64,000 nucleotides of DNA, taken from the NCBI RefSeq assembly GCF_010548375.1, contig NZ_JAAGLY010000008.1, positions 124,001 to 188,000 of the forward strand. Reading direction: 5' to 3'. The first letter of the stretch is position 1; every line of letters starts with the position of its first letter. Source of the DNA: Streptomyces sp. SID13726. GTDB taxonomy: Bacteria > Actinomycetota > Actinomycetes > Streptomycetales > Streptomycetaceae. Positions 25,649 through 34,532 of the stretch are shown here, in pieces. The notes under the pieces were generated by a model. The model did not search any database. It was not told the DNA's origin and saw only the letters and a program-made list of their open reading frames with translations. A program made the position numbers and the translations under genes.

Positions 25649-25673
25649 CACGCCGACCATCCGGGGGTTTGCC

Positions 25674-26489
25674 ATGTCTGATGCTTCACCAGCACAATCG
25701 CGCACCGTACGCCGCCACGTAGCGGTCATCCCCTGTCGGTGGGGGGCCTCGCGCTTCCCCGGCAAGCCGCTGGCCCTGCTCGGGGACAAGCCTCTGCTGT
25801 GGCATGTGTACCAGCGCTGTCTGGAGGCCACGCGTCTGGACGGTGTGCTGGTCGCGACGGACGACGAACGCATTGAGGCCGCTTGCCACCGTCTGGGGAT
25901 CGAGTGCATGCGCACCGGGGAGCACCTCACCGGCACCGACCGTGTCGCTGAGTGCGCCCAGCGCGTGCCCGCTGACGGCTATATCAACGTTCAGGGCGAC
26001 GAGCCGTTCATCATGCCGGCTGCGATCGATGCCGTCTCGGAGGCGCTGCACCATCTCGCGGCCGGCACCCTTGCGGTCAACGCCTACACGGAACTGGGCG
26101 ACGCCGGCGCCGTTCTGGACCACAACGTCGTGAAGGTCGTGGTGACAACAGGGGGAGACGCCCTGATGTTCTCGCGCCAGCCGATCCCCTATCCGCGAGC
26201 GGCCCGCCCAATGTATCTGCGGCAGCTGGGACTGTACGGCTTCACCGGTGAGGCTCTCCGGCAGTTTCGGCAGCTCTCACAGGGACCGCTGGAGCAAACC
26301 GAGGGCGTGGAGATGCTCCGCTTCATCGAGCACGGGCACGGCGTTCGGATGCTTCGGGTCGCAGATGCGGGCATAGCCGTTGACACGCCCGAGGATCTCG
26401 CACGGGCTCTCACCATCCTGCGCAGCCGTGCGCACGACCCTGATCCGGCCCCCAAGCTCGCCTCCCACCAGGTCACCGTGCAGCAGTAG
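25674..26489 (+). CDS. KdsB-like CMP-sugar synthetase
   Basis: 271 aa from ATG 25674. The CMP-KDO synthetase signature is present: AVIPCRWGASRFPGKPLALLGDKPL, DGVLVATDDERIEAAC, GTDRVAEC, INVQGDEPFI, LMFSRQPIPYPR, QLGLYGFTGEALRQF, and VDTPEDLARA. The family transfers CMP from CTP to an ulosonic acid such as KDO. Streptomyces has no LPS, so the acceptor is probably a specialised sugar acid. It is the last gene of the run. No KDO-8-phosphate synthase is visible nearby. Confidence 0.85.
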   Translation: MSDASPAQSRTVRRHVAVIPCRWGASRFPGKPLALLGDKPLLWHVYQRCLEATRLDGVLVATDDERIEAACHRLGIECMRTGEHLTGTDRVAECAQRVPADGYINVQGDEPFIMPAAIDAVSEALHHLAAGTLAVNAYTELGDAGAVLDHNVVKVVVTTGGDALMFSRQPIPYPRAARPMYLRQLGLYGFTGEALRQFRQLSQGPLEQTEGVEMLRFIEHGHGVRMLRVADAGIAVDTPEDLARALTILRSRAHDPDPAPKLASHQVTVQQ

Positions 26490-26675
26490 GTGCATCCCGG
26501 TATTGATCACAGCCTGAATTGTCGAGGGACCACGGGACCGCCCGCCCTGCCGGGTTGACTCCACCCGGAGGAGAGCGAGAACCGCCCGGTCACCGGATGC
26601 CCCGCTCTCCGCGATGGCGAACTCAGGACCTCGACCAAGGCGATGGTTTCACCCTCGCGCAGTGAAAGGAAATTC

Positions 26676-28178
26676 ATGCGTCACCCGACGCTCCTCGATG
26701 CCATCCTCGACAAGCGAGGGTGGCGGCGCTACGAGGTATTCGTGACGCAGCTTGCCAGTGCTGGAGCCAGGGCGGCCAAGCACTATGAGAATCCGCGCCT
26801 GGCCAGGGTGAAGAGTGTCACCAAGACCACGTACGGGCGGTGGTTGGCCGGTACGCAGGAACCGCGCGGTGACACGGCCACTGTCATGGAGTTCTGGTTC
26901 GGGCACAGCGTGAAGGAGCTTCTCGGTCCGGCACCGGAGCGGGAGTTGGTGCTCGCCAGAAGCCCCCATGACGCCTCCCTCGCTGCCGCGCACCGGCTGG
27001 ACATCAGGTTCGACACCTCGTTCCTGTCCATCGCGGCACCTGCGCCAGGAGCTGGCGGGGTGTGGCACATGGACGGCCTGCGGATCCTGGATGGGACGTC
27101 TGTCGCGGTCCAAATGTACGAGGCAGCCCTCCAGCCCGGCTCGGTAGTGATTGGTGCAGAGGACCTTGAGCACCTGAGGTACTTCACTCGGTCCACGCGC
27201 CGGGCCTTGCTCCTTGGATCCCTCGGTGCCCAAGGAGCGGACGATCTCTATGCGTTGGATGCGGCGCACGCACGCCGTCAGCTTGCGATGCCTGTGCAGC
27301 GGCTACCGATTCCCATGCCGTACCGGCTCGATGAGTTGACCTACGCTCTGCTGTGGGCGTGCTTGAACCTGGACGACAGTCTCCTCGCGGATGACGGTGC
27401 TCTCTACCGCGAGCAGCAACGGCTCGACTTCCATCTTGAGCAAGGCCGCTCAGCTGCGGCCCGAACTGCCTATTCGGATCTTTCTCAGGTGGGATCCCTG
27501 TGGCTTGGGTCGCATGCCTGCGCTGCGTTCGTCGAGCGGCATCTGAATATCCGCGATGTAAGTCCTGTCATGTGGTCGCGGGCCCAATTCGGGGAACAAG
27601 CCGCAGGATGGCTCCTGTTCCGCGAGCGCCAGCGTGTTCTTCAGTTCATGCGTGACCGCTCCGCGGGACTCGAAGGCACACCAGGATGCGCGCTGTGCGT
27701 GCCCGAATCTGCCGTGCACGGCAGCGAGCCGTATGAACGGCTGCTGCTGCTTCTCATGGTCGCGTTGATGGAGTCGTACGGCCTGACCGTCTGGGTCTGC
27801 ACACAAGAGGACTACGCTCGGCTCCCGGAATTCCACCTAACCTCGGACCGGCGGGTCATTGTGGCCGACTGGCTCGGCGCCGACGCCGTATGGAACGTGG
27901 AAAGCATCGAGGGCACGGCTGCGACCGACGCCTTCACCCAGGCGATCAAGCATGCCCAGACAGGCACTATCGCCGACGGGGCCACGCCCGCCGAGCGGAT
28001 ACACGCGTTCGCCGACTACCTCGGCCTCGGCCCGGACTGGACCCAATTGATCGAGCGCTGCCGCGAACTCGGTTCATGCGGCACCGCCGGCCTGCTGCGG
28101 GCACGAAGCCGCCTGATCCACACAGCGGAAATCGACCGGGTACTGCGCTTTATCGGAGAGTTCGACCTCACCTCCTGA
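26676..28178 (+). CDS. Large HTH regulator, Streptomyces-specific type
   Basis: 500 aa from ATG 26676 with GAAAGGAAA upstream; an in-frame ATG at 26643 lacks a site. The N-terminal 85 residues look DNA-binding (KRGWRRYEVFVTQLASAG, then SVTKTTYGRWLAGTQEPRGDTATVMEFWFG, an XRE-like turn). The rest is a large unassigned domain with Cys pair CALC and a Leu-rich helix LLLLLMVALMESYGLTVWVC. It follows the biosynthesis-like run on the same strand after 186 nt, fitting a pathway regulator. Confidence 0.6.
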   Translation: MRHPTLLDAILDKRGWRRYEVFVTQLASAGARAAKHYENPRLARVKSVTKTTYGRWLAGTQEPRGDTATVMEFWFGHSVKELLGPAPERELVLARSPHDASLAAAHRLDIRFDTSFLSIAAPAPGAGGVWHMDGLRILDGTSVAVQMYEAALQPGSVVIGAEDLEHLRYFTRSTRRALLLGSLGAQGADDLYALDAAHARRQLAMPVQRLPIPMPYRLDELTYALLWACLNLDDSLLADDGALYREQQRLDFHLEQGRSAAARTAYSDLSQVGSLWLGSHACAAFVERHLNIRDVSPVMWSRAQFGEQAAGWLLFRERQRVLQFMRDRSAGLEGTPGCALCVPESAVHGSEPYERLLLLLMVALMESYGLTVWVCTQEDYARLPEFHLTSDRRVIVADWLGADAVWNVESIEGTAATDAFTQAIKHAQTGTIADGATPAERIHAFADYLGLGPDWTQLIERCRELGSCGTAGLLRARSRLIHTAEIDRVLRFIGEFDLTS

Positions 28179-28201
28179 AGCCCAAGCCCCACCAGGACCC
28201 A

Positions 28202-28239
28202 CGGCACCACTCGGCACCACTCGGCACCACTCGGCACCA
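28202..28239. repeat. Short tandem repeat, CGGCACCACT x 3.8
   Basis: The 10-nt unit CGGCACCACT occurs three times in a row and is followed by a partial fourth copy (CGGCACCA). It starts 24 nt after the regulator stop codon. It may have arisen by slippage. Confidence 0.85.
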
Positions 28240-28300
28240 ACAGAGCCAACGATGTGTACGGCGCCCCCTGCACCAGGAACAAGCGCGGCGTACTCCACAT

Positions 28301-28355
28301 CGGTGAACCGCTCCGGGATCGGTGGAGCCTCCATCAGACCCGGAGCGGTTCACCG
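28301..28355 (+). terminator. 17-bp perfect stem hairpin after the regulator gene
   Basis: CGGTGAACCGCTCCGGG (28301-28317) and CCCGGAGCGGTTCACCG (28339-28355) are exact inverse complements. The 21-nt loop itself contains TGGAG/CTCCA. It lies about 120 nt past the regulator stop. Bidirectional terminator is the likeliest role; an operator or an IS-end remnant is possible. Confidence 0.6.
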
Positions 28356-29031
28356 GTTGATCGTGCACTCTCGTCGCCGTCGTACGCAGCAGCTTGCTGA
28401 CCGCCCCTCACCTGCACAGCCCTCGGTTGAATCTGCGCCCCGGAACAGGGATGTACGGACATCGGGCGCCTCGACGACAGCAGCGAAGCACAGAACACTC
28501 CGAGCAGGCCCAGCAATCAAGCGCCACCGCCGACACACGCCCTGCTCCCGTCCTCGCGGGAGTCACCCGGCCCGAAGGACACTTCCGCCCAGCCGGGTGA
28601 GCAACTCCGGCACCACATCCGCATCGTTGCCGTGTCGTCCCGGCCATCTCACTCTCATCCGACACGCCGATTTATTCGGAAAGCCCGAATCCGGCCCCGT
28701 CGGGCGTCCACGTGCACCTTGAAACGACTCATGAACGACTGCTCCAGGTGTAGCGACGACCGGTTGAATCGAGCAGGCTCTTCGTTACTCCTGATGCCGT
28801 TGGGAACAGGCTTTCCTGCGGGGCCATTTGGCTGTTGCCGAGGAGACATGTCGTTCGGGTCTCGGCGGCGTGGCGGCGTCCAAGTGTCGTCCGCCGGACC
28901 CTGCCCGGTCGGCACTTTGATGCCGTCAGCAAGTCCGGTGCACGGCAGAGAGCTTCCTCGGCATCGGGCTGGTCAGCAATGCGTCGGCACCGAGCCGGAG
29001 CTCAATCCATCCTGTCGTTTCGAGGACATCG

Positions 29032-30678
29032 ATGTCTGCATTCACCTCGCCCGCTGCCGATTTGCCGGGCCCGGTACGCAAGGAAGTCCGGCACCGCCGG
29101 ATTCGCAAGGATCCAGCCCCGGGAGCCCGGGAGCTGCGCCGTCGGTTGATCTGGCTGGCGATCGCTCCTACGGGCTCCGTGCTCCTGCTGACGGTGGTCG
29201 CCGGCCTGTACATCAGCGGGGAGCCCTCCTCCCCGCAGGCAGTCACCTTGGTGATCGCGGGACTCGCAGCAGCTAGCACCATCGCACTCGTGGCGGCTTG
29301 CTACCGCGCGTCCACCGTTGCCAGGGGAGTCGACGGAGAAACCCAGCTCGTCGCGGAGTGGCTGGAGTACCTGGACAAACAAGTAGCCGCAGGTGGCGAG
29401 GAGGCCCGCCTCGGGGCGGTCCGGTTGCAGAGGGGGCAGCGTCCCGTCGTGGCCGCTACCGTGTCTGCCATTGAGGGCGACCACCCGTTCGCCCAGCTGG
29501 CGCGTGACCTGCATGCCTACCGGGCAGTGGTGGGGGACGCCATGGCGCAGGCCGCGGGCCAGCGTGTGCAGGTCTTCGTCAACTTCTCCGATCGGCTCAA
29601 GAGCCTGGGCAACGCGGCACTGGCAAAGCTGGACGATGTGGAGCGGGACGTCGAGGAGCCCGACCATCTGGCAGCCCTGTACAGCGTGGATCACGACATC
29701 ACCCGCATCAAGCGGGCAGCAGAGAGCATGGCGGTGATGGGCGGTGTGCCGTCGTCGCGTGCCGAGGGCCCTCAGTCCATCAAGGCCGTGCTCCGGCTGA
29801 GCATCCAGGAGATCCACGCCTACACGCGGGCCAAGGTGGTCACGGCTCCGGTCGCCCACCTTCCCGGCTATGCCGTGGCCTCGGTGACCCACCTGCTGGC
29901 CGAGCTGTTGGAGAACGCGACCGCCTTCTCCAATCCGTCCACCCGGGTGGACGTGAACGCCTCACTCGTTCCTTCCGGGCTGCTGGTCGAGATCGACGAC
30001 AAGGGCGTGAGCATGGAGCCCGAGACGCTCACCGAGATGAACGCCTTGCTCGCCGACCACGAACACTCGGACGTCGGCGCGCAGTTGATCACGGCGGGCC
30101 AGAACGGACTGTTCGTCGTCGCATCCCTCGCCCGCCGCTACGGCGTCACCGTCCAGCTGCGGAAGAACATGTACGGCGGCATACAGGCAGCGGTAATCGT
30201 GCCACGCAAGCTCTTGGAGGACGGCCACCTGGAGGTCTCCGAGCTGCAGCGGCAAGCCTCTCGCACGCCGGTGCCCCGTAGCCCCGCATTCCGACCGCAA
30301 GCCACAGCGCCTGCTGGCCAGCACTCCACGGCCTCAGCCGGTCAGGACTCTGCCGCCCACCCGCCCACGTCGGCGGACCGGCCCGCCCGCCACGCACCTG
30401 GAGATGTGGTACCGGGTCCCGCGGAGACGGCCACCCTGTACCTCGTCGACAGCGGTACGCACAGCGGAGCCAGGGCGTTGCGTCCACTTCCCGTACGCCC
30501 CGACGATCTATCGGCCCCCGAGACGGCCGAACCGCCGGAACCCTCCCCAGCCGGCGCTGCGCGGCACGACGCGCCTCCGACCGAACACAACTGGCAGCTG
30601 GCCGCGCAATTCACGAGCGGATGGCACTCGGCGCCGGATGAAGGCGAGCAACCGGAACACCCTGCTCCCGCCAGCTGA
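29032..30678 (+). CDS. cvnA: Conservon histidine-kinase-like protein CvnA
   Basis: 548 aa from ATG 29032 with GAGGA upstream. Two membrane helices (about 39-61 and 70-91) lie close together with little extracytoplasmic sequence, so an ordinary sensor domain is missing. The coil region follows, then a GHKL ATPase: N-box LLAELLENATAFSNP, LLVEIDDKGVSM, QNGLFVVASLARRYGVTVQL. The C-terminal 130 residues are Pro/Ala-rich and disordered. In S. coelicolor conservons CvnA to D form a membrane-linked complex resembling eukaryotic GPCR signalling. Confidence 0.85.
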   Translation: MSAFTSPAADLPGPVRKEVRHRRIRKDPAPGARELRRRLIWLAIAPTGSVLLLTVVAGLYISGEPSSPQAVTLVIAGLAAASTIALVAACYRASTVARGVDGETQLVAEWLEYLDKQVAAGGEEARLGAVRLQRGQRPVVAATVSAIEGDHPFAQLARDLHAYRAVVGDAMAQAAGQRVQVFVNFSDRLKSLGNAALAKLDDVERDVEEPDHLAALYSVDHDITRIKRAAESMAVMGGVPSSRAEGPQSIKAVLRLSIQEIHAYTRAKVVTAPVAHLPGYAVASVTHLLAELLENATAFSNPSTRVDVNASLVPSGLLVEIDDKGVSMEPETLTEMNALLADHEHSDVGAQLITAGQNGLFVVASLARRYGVTVQLRKNMYGGIQAAVIVPRKLLEDGHLEVSELQRQASRTPVPRSPAFRPQATAPAGQHSTASAGQDSAAHPPTSADRPARHAPGDVVPGPAETATLYLVDSGTHSGARALRPLPVRPDDLSAPETAEPPEPSPAGAARHDAPPTEHNWQLAAQFTSGWHSAPDEGEQPEHPAPAS

Positions 30679-30711
30679 CCCCCCACCCTTTGATCCAAGG
30701 AGAAGATCACA

Positions 30712-31134
30712 GTGACCTCGGACACCTCGACCGACGGCAACGGCGGCCTGGACTGGCTGCTCTCCGACCTCGTCGACCGCGTGCCCTCGGCGACCGCCGC
30801 CACGGTGTCGTCCTCGGACGGCATGCTCAAGCACTACTACGGACTCGGCAAGGACGACTCGGACAGGCTGGGTGCGCTCGCAACCGGCGCCTTCTCACTC
30901 TGCGGCCAAGTGAATTCGCTCCTGCCGGATATCAAGGGCGGCATGGGAATCCAGGTGATCATGGAGACCGATGCCGGAATGATGTTCGCCGCGCGGGTAG
31001 GCGCCAACAGCGTGCTGGCGGTACTCGGCACGAAGGGCATCGACGTGAGCGTGGTCGGCTACGAGATGCGGATGCTGGCCACTCGGGCCGCGCCGATCCT
31101 GGCTACCCCGGTACGGACCGCCGTGGCCGGCTGA
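30712..31134 (+). CDS. cvnB: Conservon roadblock/LC7 protein CvnB
   Basis: 140 aa from GTG 30712 with AAGGAGAAG upstream. A roadblock/LC7 fold: LDWLLSDLVDRVPSATAATVSSSDGML, then GGMGIQVIMETDAGMMFAARVGANSVLAVL and the C-terminal helix YEMRMLATRAAPIL. Such proteins regulate small GTPases; the partner is encoded two genes on. Its stop overlaps the next start (TGATG). Confidence 0.88.
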   Translation: MTSDTSTDGNGGLDWLLSDLVDRVPSATAATVSSSDGMLKHYYGLGKDDSDRLGALATGAFSLCGQVNSLLPDIKGGMGIQVIMETDAGMMFAARVGANSVLAVLGTKGIDVSVVGYEMRMLATRAAPILATPVRTAVAG

Positions 31135-31502
31135 TGCCGTCCCCCGAGCACGCTCCCCATCTCTCCGGCAGCGGTCCGCCCAGGCTGCGTCCGTACACCG
31201 TCAATGAAGGCCGCACCCGCCCACGCCTGGACCTGGAGCGCACCACGCTGGTCAAGGCGTGCCGCACCGCCCCGCATCCGCCCCAGGGGGCGCCGGAACG
31301 CTCGGACGCCTTCGCGCTGTGCCGGACCAAACTCACGATCACCGAGATCGCCGGACGGATGCGACTGCCGGTGCAGGCTGTCAAGGTCCTCGTCGCCGAC
31401 CTGATCACCGAGAAGTTCCTGATGGAAATCCCGGCCCAACAAGCCGACGCCAAAGACCCGGACACCTTGAGGAGGGTCCTTGCAGGTCTCGAAGCCCTCT
31501 GA
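31134..31502 (+). CDS. cvnC: Conservon DUF742 protein CvnC
   Basis: 122 aa, ATG 31134. The DUF742 pattern begins RLRPYTVNEGRTRPRLDLERTTLVKA and continues through a winged-helix-like LCRTKLTITEIAGRMRLPVQAVKVLVADLITEKFLME to LRRVLAGLEAL. It overlaps the GTPase gene by 23 nt. Its probable role is an adaptor in the Cvn complex. Confidence 0.87.
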   Translation: MPSPEHAPHLSGSGPPRLRPYTVNEGRTRPRLDLERTTLVKACRTAPHPPQGAPERSDAFALCRTKLTITEIAGRMRLPVQAVKVLVADLITEKFLMEIPAQQADAKDPDTLRRVLAGLEAL

Positions 31503-32094
31503 CCAGCCGCTAAGCCAGTTGAAAGTCGTCATAGCCGGCGGTTTCGGCGCGGGCAAGACCACTCTCATCGGTACGACGAGCGAGATCGAGCCGATCTCGA
31601 CCGATGAACAGCTGACCGAGGCCGCGATCGGCACGGACAAGATCGACGGCGTGGAGGCCAAAACCACCACCACGGTGGCCTTCGACTTCGGCCGCATCAG
31701 CCTCTATGACGACTTGGCCCTCTACCTCTTCGGCACCCCGGGCCAGGAGCGCTACCAGTTCATGTGGAACGACATCGTCGAAGGTGCCATAGGCGCTGTC
31801 GTCCTGGCCGACACCCGTCGCCTGGAGGACTGCTTCGACTCCATCAACTACTTCCTGAGGCTGGGTCTGCCCTTCATCGTCGCCGTCAACCTGTTCGAGG
31901 GCGCTGATCGCTACCCGCTCGATTGGGTTCACACGGCACTGCGCCTTCAGGCAGGCACACCCGTCGTCGGGTGCGACGCCCGTGACTCCCGTTCAGCCCG
32001 CCATGTGCTGATCACCCTGGTCAAGCACGCGCACACGATCGCCGTCCGCGCACGCCACTCACCTCCTTCCCTCGACCGGAGACAGCATGTCTGA
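31480..32094 (+). CDS. cvnD: Conservon Ras-like GTPase CvnD
   Basis: 204 aa from TTG 31480 directly after GAGGAGGGTCC, which decides this start. G1 is GGFGAGKTTLIG, switch region EAKTTTTVAFDFGRI, G3 LFGTPGQERYQF, G4-like VAVNLFEGAD. In the family GTP binding is controlled by the CvnB and CvnA partners. It overlaps the GAF-like gene start by 8 nt. Confidence 0.88.
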   Translation: MQVSKPSDQPLSQLKVVIAGGFGAGKTTLIGTTSEIEPISTDEQLTEAAIGTDKIDGVEAKTTTTVAFDFGRISLYDDLALYLFGTPGQERYQFMWNDIVEGAIGAVVLADTRRLEDCFDSINYFLRLGLPFIVAVNLFEGADRYPLDWVHTALRLQAGTPVVGCDARDSRSARHVLITLVKHAHTIAVRARHSPPSLDRRQHV

Positions 32095-32659
32095 CCTCAC
32101 GCGTACCCAGCGCACCCTGCACGCCCAGACTCCGCATCGGATGGCACGGCTGTACCAGCTCGCCCTCGCCGACCGTCCCGACGAGGAGTTCGACCGCTTC
32201 ACCAAGAGCCTGGCCCGTGATTCAGGGATCCCCGGGGCGCTGGCGATGTCCAACGCGATTTCGGACCGGCAGTTCTTCACCGGCATACACCTGCCCACAG
32301 CAGACGAACTCGGCTCCGTCGCCGAGGCCGAGGCCCTGGCCGCCGCCGTGGGACGGGTCATGCCGCTGGAACACGGCTACTGCCCCGAGACGCTGGACCG
32401 GACGAAAGCCCTGATCCTTCCCGACGTCTGCATGAAGCCTGACTTCGCGGGCAACGATGTCGTCGACCTGGTCGGGATCCGCACGTACATGGGTATCCGG
32501 CTGATGGACAAGGAGATGGGGATCCCCCTCATGACGATCTGCGTCGTCGGCCGTGATCTCCGCCCGATGGAAGACGGCCGACGGATGCTCGCCTACATGA
32601 AGGAGCGCGGGGCGCAGGGCCAGTACCTCCTCGACCGGCGCATCGACGCGCTGTCCTGA
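32087..32659 (+). CDS. GAF-like protein, fifth conservon gene
   Basis: 190 aa from ATG 32087, 8-nt overlap with cvnD. The pattern LARDSGIPGALAMSNAISDRQFFTG... followed by CPETLDRTKALILPDVCMKPDFAGNDVVDLVGIRTYMGIRLMDKEMGIPLMTICVVG fits a small GAF sensor domain. Many conservons carry a P450 or a GAF-type protein in this slot. Ligand unknown. Convergent with the acyl-CoA dehydrogenase gene, with one base between the two stop codons. Confidence 0.72.
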   Translation: MSDLTRTQRTLHAQTPHRMARLYQLALADRPDEEFDRFTKSLARDSGIPGALAMSNAISDRQFFTGIHLPTADELGSVAEAEALAAAVGRVMPLEHGYCPETLDRTKALILPDVCMKPDFAGNDVVDLVGIRTYMGIRLMDKEMGIPLMTICVVGRDLRPMEDGRRMLAYMKERGAQGQYLLDRRIDALS

Positions 32660-32660
32660 T

Positions 32661-33848
32661 TCACGAGGGCGCGGGGGCAGCGAACCGCTGGGACCACTGC
32701 GCTCCCGCTGTCGCACCCCGCGCCAGGCGTGCCAGCCGCAACCGCTGGACGTCAGAGGTCCCGGCCGGCGCGAAAATCGGCTGGGCATCGCGGAAGAACC
32801 GCTCCAGCGGCCGGTCGGTGAACAGCCCGCACGCGGCGTGCACCTCCATGGCCAACCGCGCTGACTTCACGCCGAGTTCGTAGTTCATCAGCTTCGCCGT
32901 CATCAGCGGACCGTCGCAGGCCAGGCCGCGATCCTGCATGTCGGCCGCTGCATAGGCGAGGGTCCCTGCCGTCTCCAGGTTGGCCACCATCTGCCCCAGC
33001 CGCTGCTCCACGGTACTCAGCTGGCTCAGGGGATGGCCGTAGCGCTCGATCTCGTCGGCGAAGCGCAGGCTCTCCTCGACAGTCGCCCGGTGCACACCGA
33101 GTGAAACTGCGGCCAGATTCGCCCTCCCGTACAGGACGCTGGAGGAGTCGGCCACGTCCTCGCCTTCGCCCGCCCTCCCCAGCAGGTTCTCCTCCGGCAC
33201 CCAGACGTTCTCCATGACCACGGTGCCGAAGGAGAACCCGTTCAGCCCGAGGGCCGGCACCTGAGGGCGTAGGGAGACGCCGTCGCGCTCCTTCTCCACG
33301 AGGAACGCCGACAGGTCGCCTCGCCCCGAACCAGTTCGTACGACCACGCAGTGCAGGTCGCCGACGTGGCTGTTGCCCACGTGCGCCTTCTCCGCGTTCA
33401 GCAGCCACCCGCCCCGTCTCCGGCGGGCCCGCCCCTGGATTCCCGCGATCTGGCTGCCTGAGACCCGCTCGGTGACCGCGATCGTGGGAAGGCACTCTCC
33501 TCGGCAGATAGCCGGGAGCCAGCGGGCCTTCTGCTCTGCACTGCCGTAGTTGATGATCATGGCGACCGGGATCAGTGACGCCTGGACCGCGGCTCCCATC
33601 GCCCCGCAGGCACGGGCGAGTTCCTCGATGAGGATCGTCTTCGCGAGATAGCCCGCGCCCATCCCTCGGTAAGCCGGATCGACGGTCACGCCGATCCATC
33701 CTCGCCGGGCAGCCTCCCGGATCAGCTCGTCATCGACGCTCCGGGTCTGCTCCCACACAGGTATTCGAGGCAGCACTTCGGCCTCGGCGAAAGCCCGGAC
33801 CTCAGCCCGCAGCTGATCGTGGCGCTCCGTGGTGACGCGACCGAACAC
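32661..33848 (-). CDS. Acyl-CoA dehydrogenase family flavoprotein
   Basis: 395 aa from GTG 33848 with GAGGGAGGG upstream. ACAD features: LIREAARRGWIGVTVDPAYRGMG, LIEELARACGAMG, AVTERVSGSQIAG and ADMQ...MTAKLMNYELGVKSARLAMEVHAACGLFTDRPLERFFRDAQPIFAPAGTSDVQRLRLAR. It oxidises a carrier-bound acyl substrate with FAD. Catalytic Glu placement cannot be fixed by eye. It stands alone; biosynthetic or catabolic role open. Confidence 0.8.
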   Translation of the reverse strand: MFGRVTTERHDQLRAEVRAFAEAEVLPRIPVWEQTRSVDDELIREAARRGWIGVTVDPAYRGMGAGYLAKTILIEELARACGAMGAAVQASLIPVAMIINYGSAEQKARWLPAICRGECLPTIAVTERVSGSQIAGIQGRARRRRGGWLLNAEKAHVGNSHVGDLHCVVVRTGSGRGDLSAFLVEKERDGVSLRPQVPALGLNGFSFGTVVMENVWVPEENLLGRAGEGEDVADSSSVLYGRANLAAVSLGVHRATVEESLRFADEIERYGHPLSQLSTVEQRLGQMVANLETAGTLAYAAADMQDRGLACDGPLMTAKLMNYELGVKSARLAMEVHAACGLFTDRPLERFFRDAQPIFAPAGTSDVQRLRLARLARGATAGAQWSQRFAAPAPS

Positions 33849-34532
33849 CAACGCCCTCCCTCGACAGGCCCCGACGGCCGCAGCCCGCACGTACGACGGT
33901 GTACGTCGGCCACGGCCTCAGGGGGCCGACTACCGTTCCCACGATGCCCGCCGAACCGGCGACCGGCCCGGGCGGACACGGTCCACGCAGGTCGGCGCCG
34001 CTCATCCGGGCCCCGTTGGTGATACCGCGCTACCACCGTGACGATTTATCGCCTTCGTTGCACCACCATCGTTGAATCGTTCAAGTGTCGTTTCGCCCGG
34101 CGGGCGGATCTCGCTGCACTCCTGGCGAGGCGGAAAGTAGTGGTTTGTCAGGCTCTCCTGGGCAGCGTTTCGCTCAAACGACCGCCGAACGATCCCACTG
34201 CCGCGTAGCAGCGATCAGGACCTTCGGCCAGAGTTGTACCGCCCCGGGCAGCCACGTCAACGCCTCAGTCTTCAGACCGAGAAGTCGCCTCAAGCTGCCC
34301 TCAGCACCGGAGTAGCGCCGCTGCGATGGCACCGGCGAGGCGGGGGCCGCCGTCCAGCTTCACCGGATCGCGTTGGCAGGCGCTCCCCTGACATCGGCAA
34401 CGCTGTTCGCCGCGCTCGCCCGGCAACTGCTCCGCCGCCATACAGCACCCCGCCGGAGCCGTCCGGCGCCAGGACCGCCAGTTCCGTCCGCGCCCCCCGT
34501 CGCGGGCGGAGCTGGCCCCCCTTTCCTCACGC
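33849..34532. promoter_or_regulatory. Divergent intergenic region
   Basis: About 680 nt without a supported gene, between a minus-strand dehydrogenase and the plus-strand HTH fusion. Around 34040-34090 the sequence is relatively A/T-rich for this genome, a plausible promoter zone, but no hexamers were assigned. Confidence 0.4.

Larger units (their letters stand above)
28179..29031. other. Long non-coding region with repeats and a long hairpin
   Basis: About 850 nt without a supported gene. It contains the short tandem repeat at 28202-28239 and the long hairpin at 28301-28355. The rest holds only GC-driven open frames without ribosome sites. The conservon promoter should lie toward the right end. 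Confidence 0.5.

Noticed and set aside
28202..28239. CRISPR-like array
   Set aside because: The repeats are contiguous 10-nt units without spacers and no cas genes are near.
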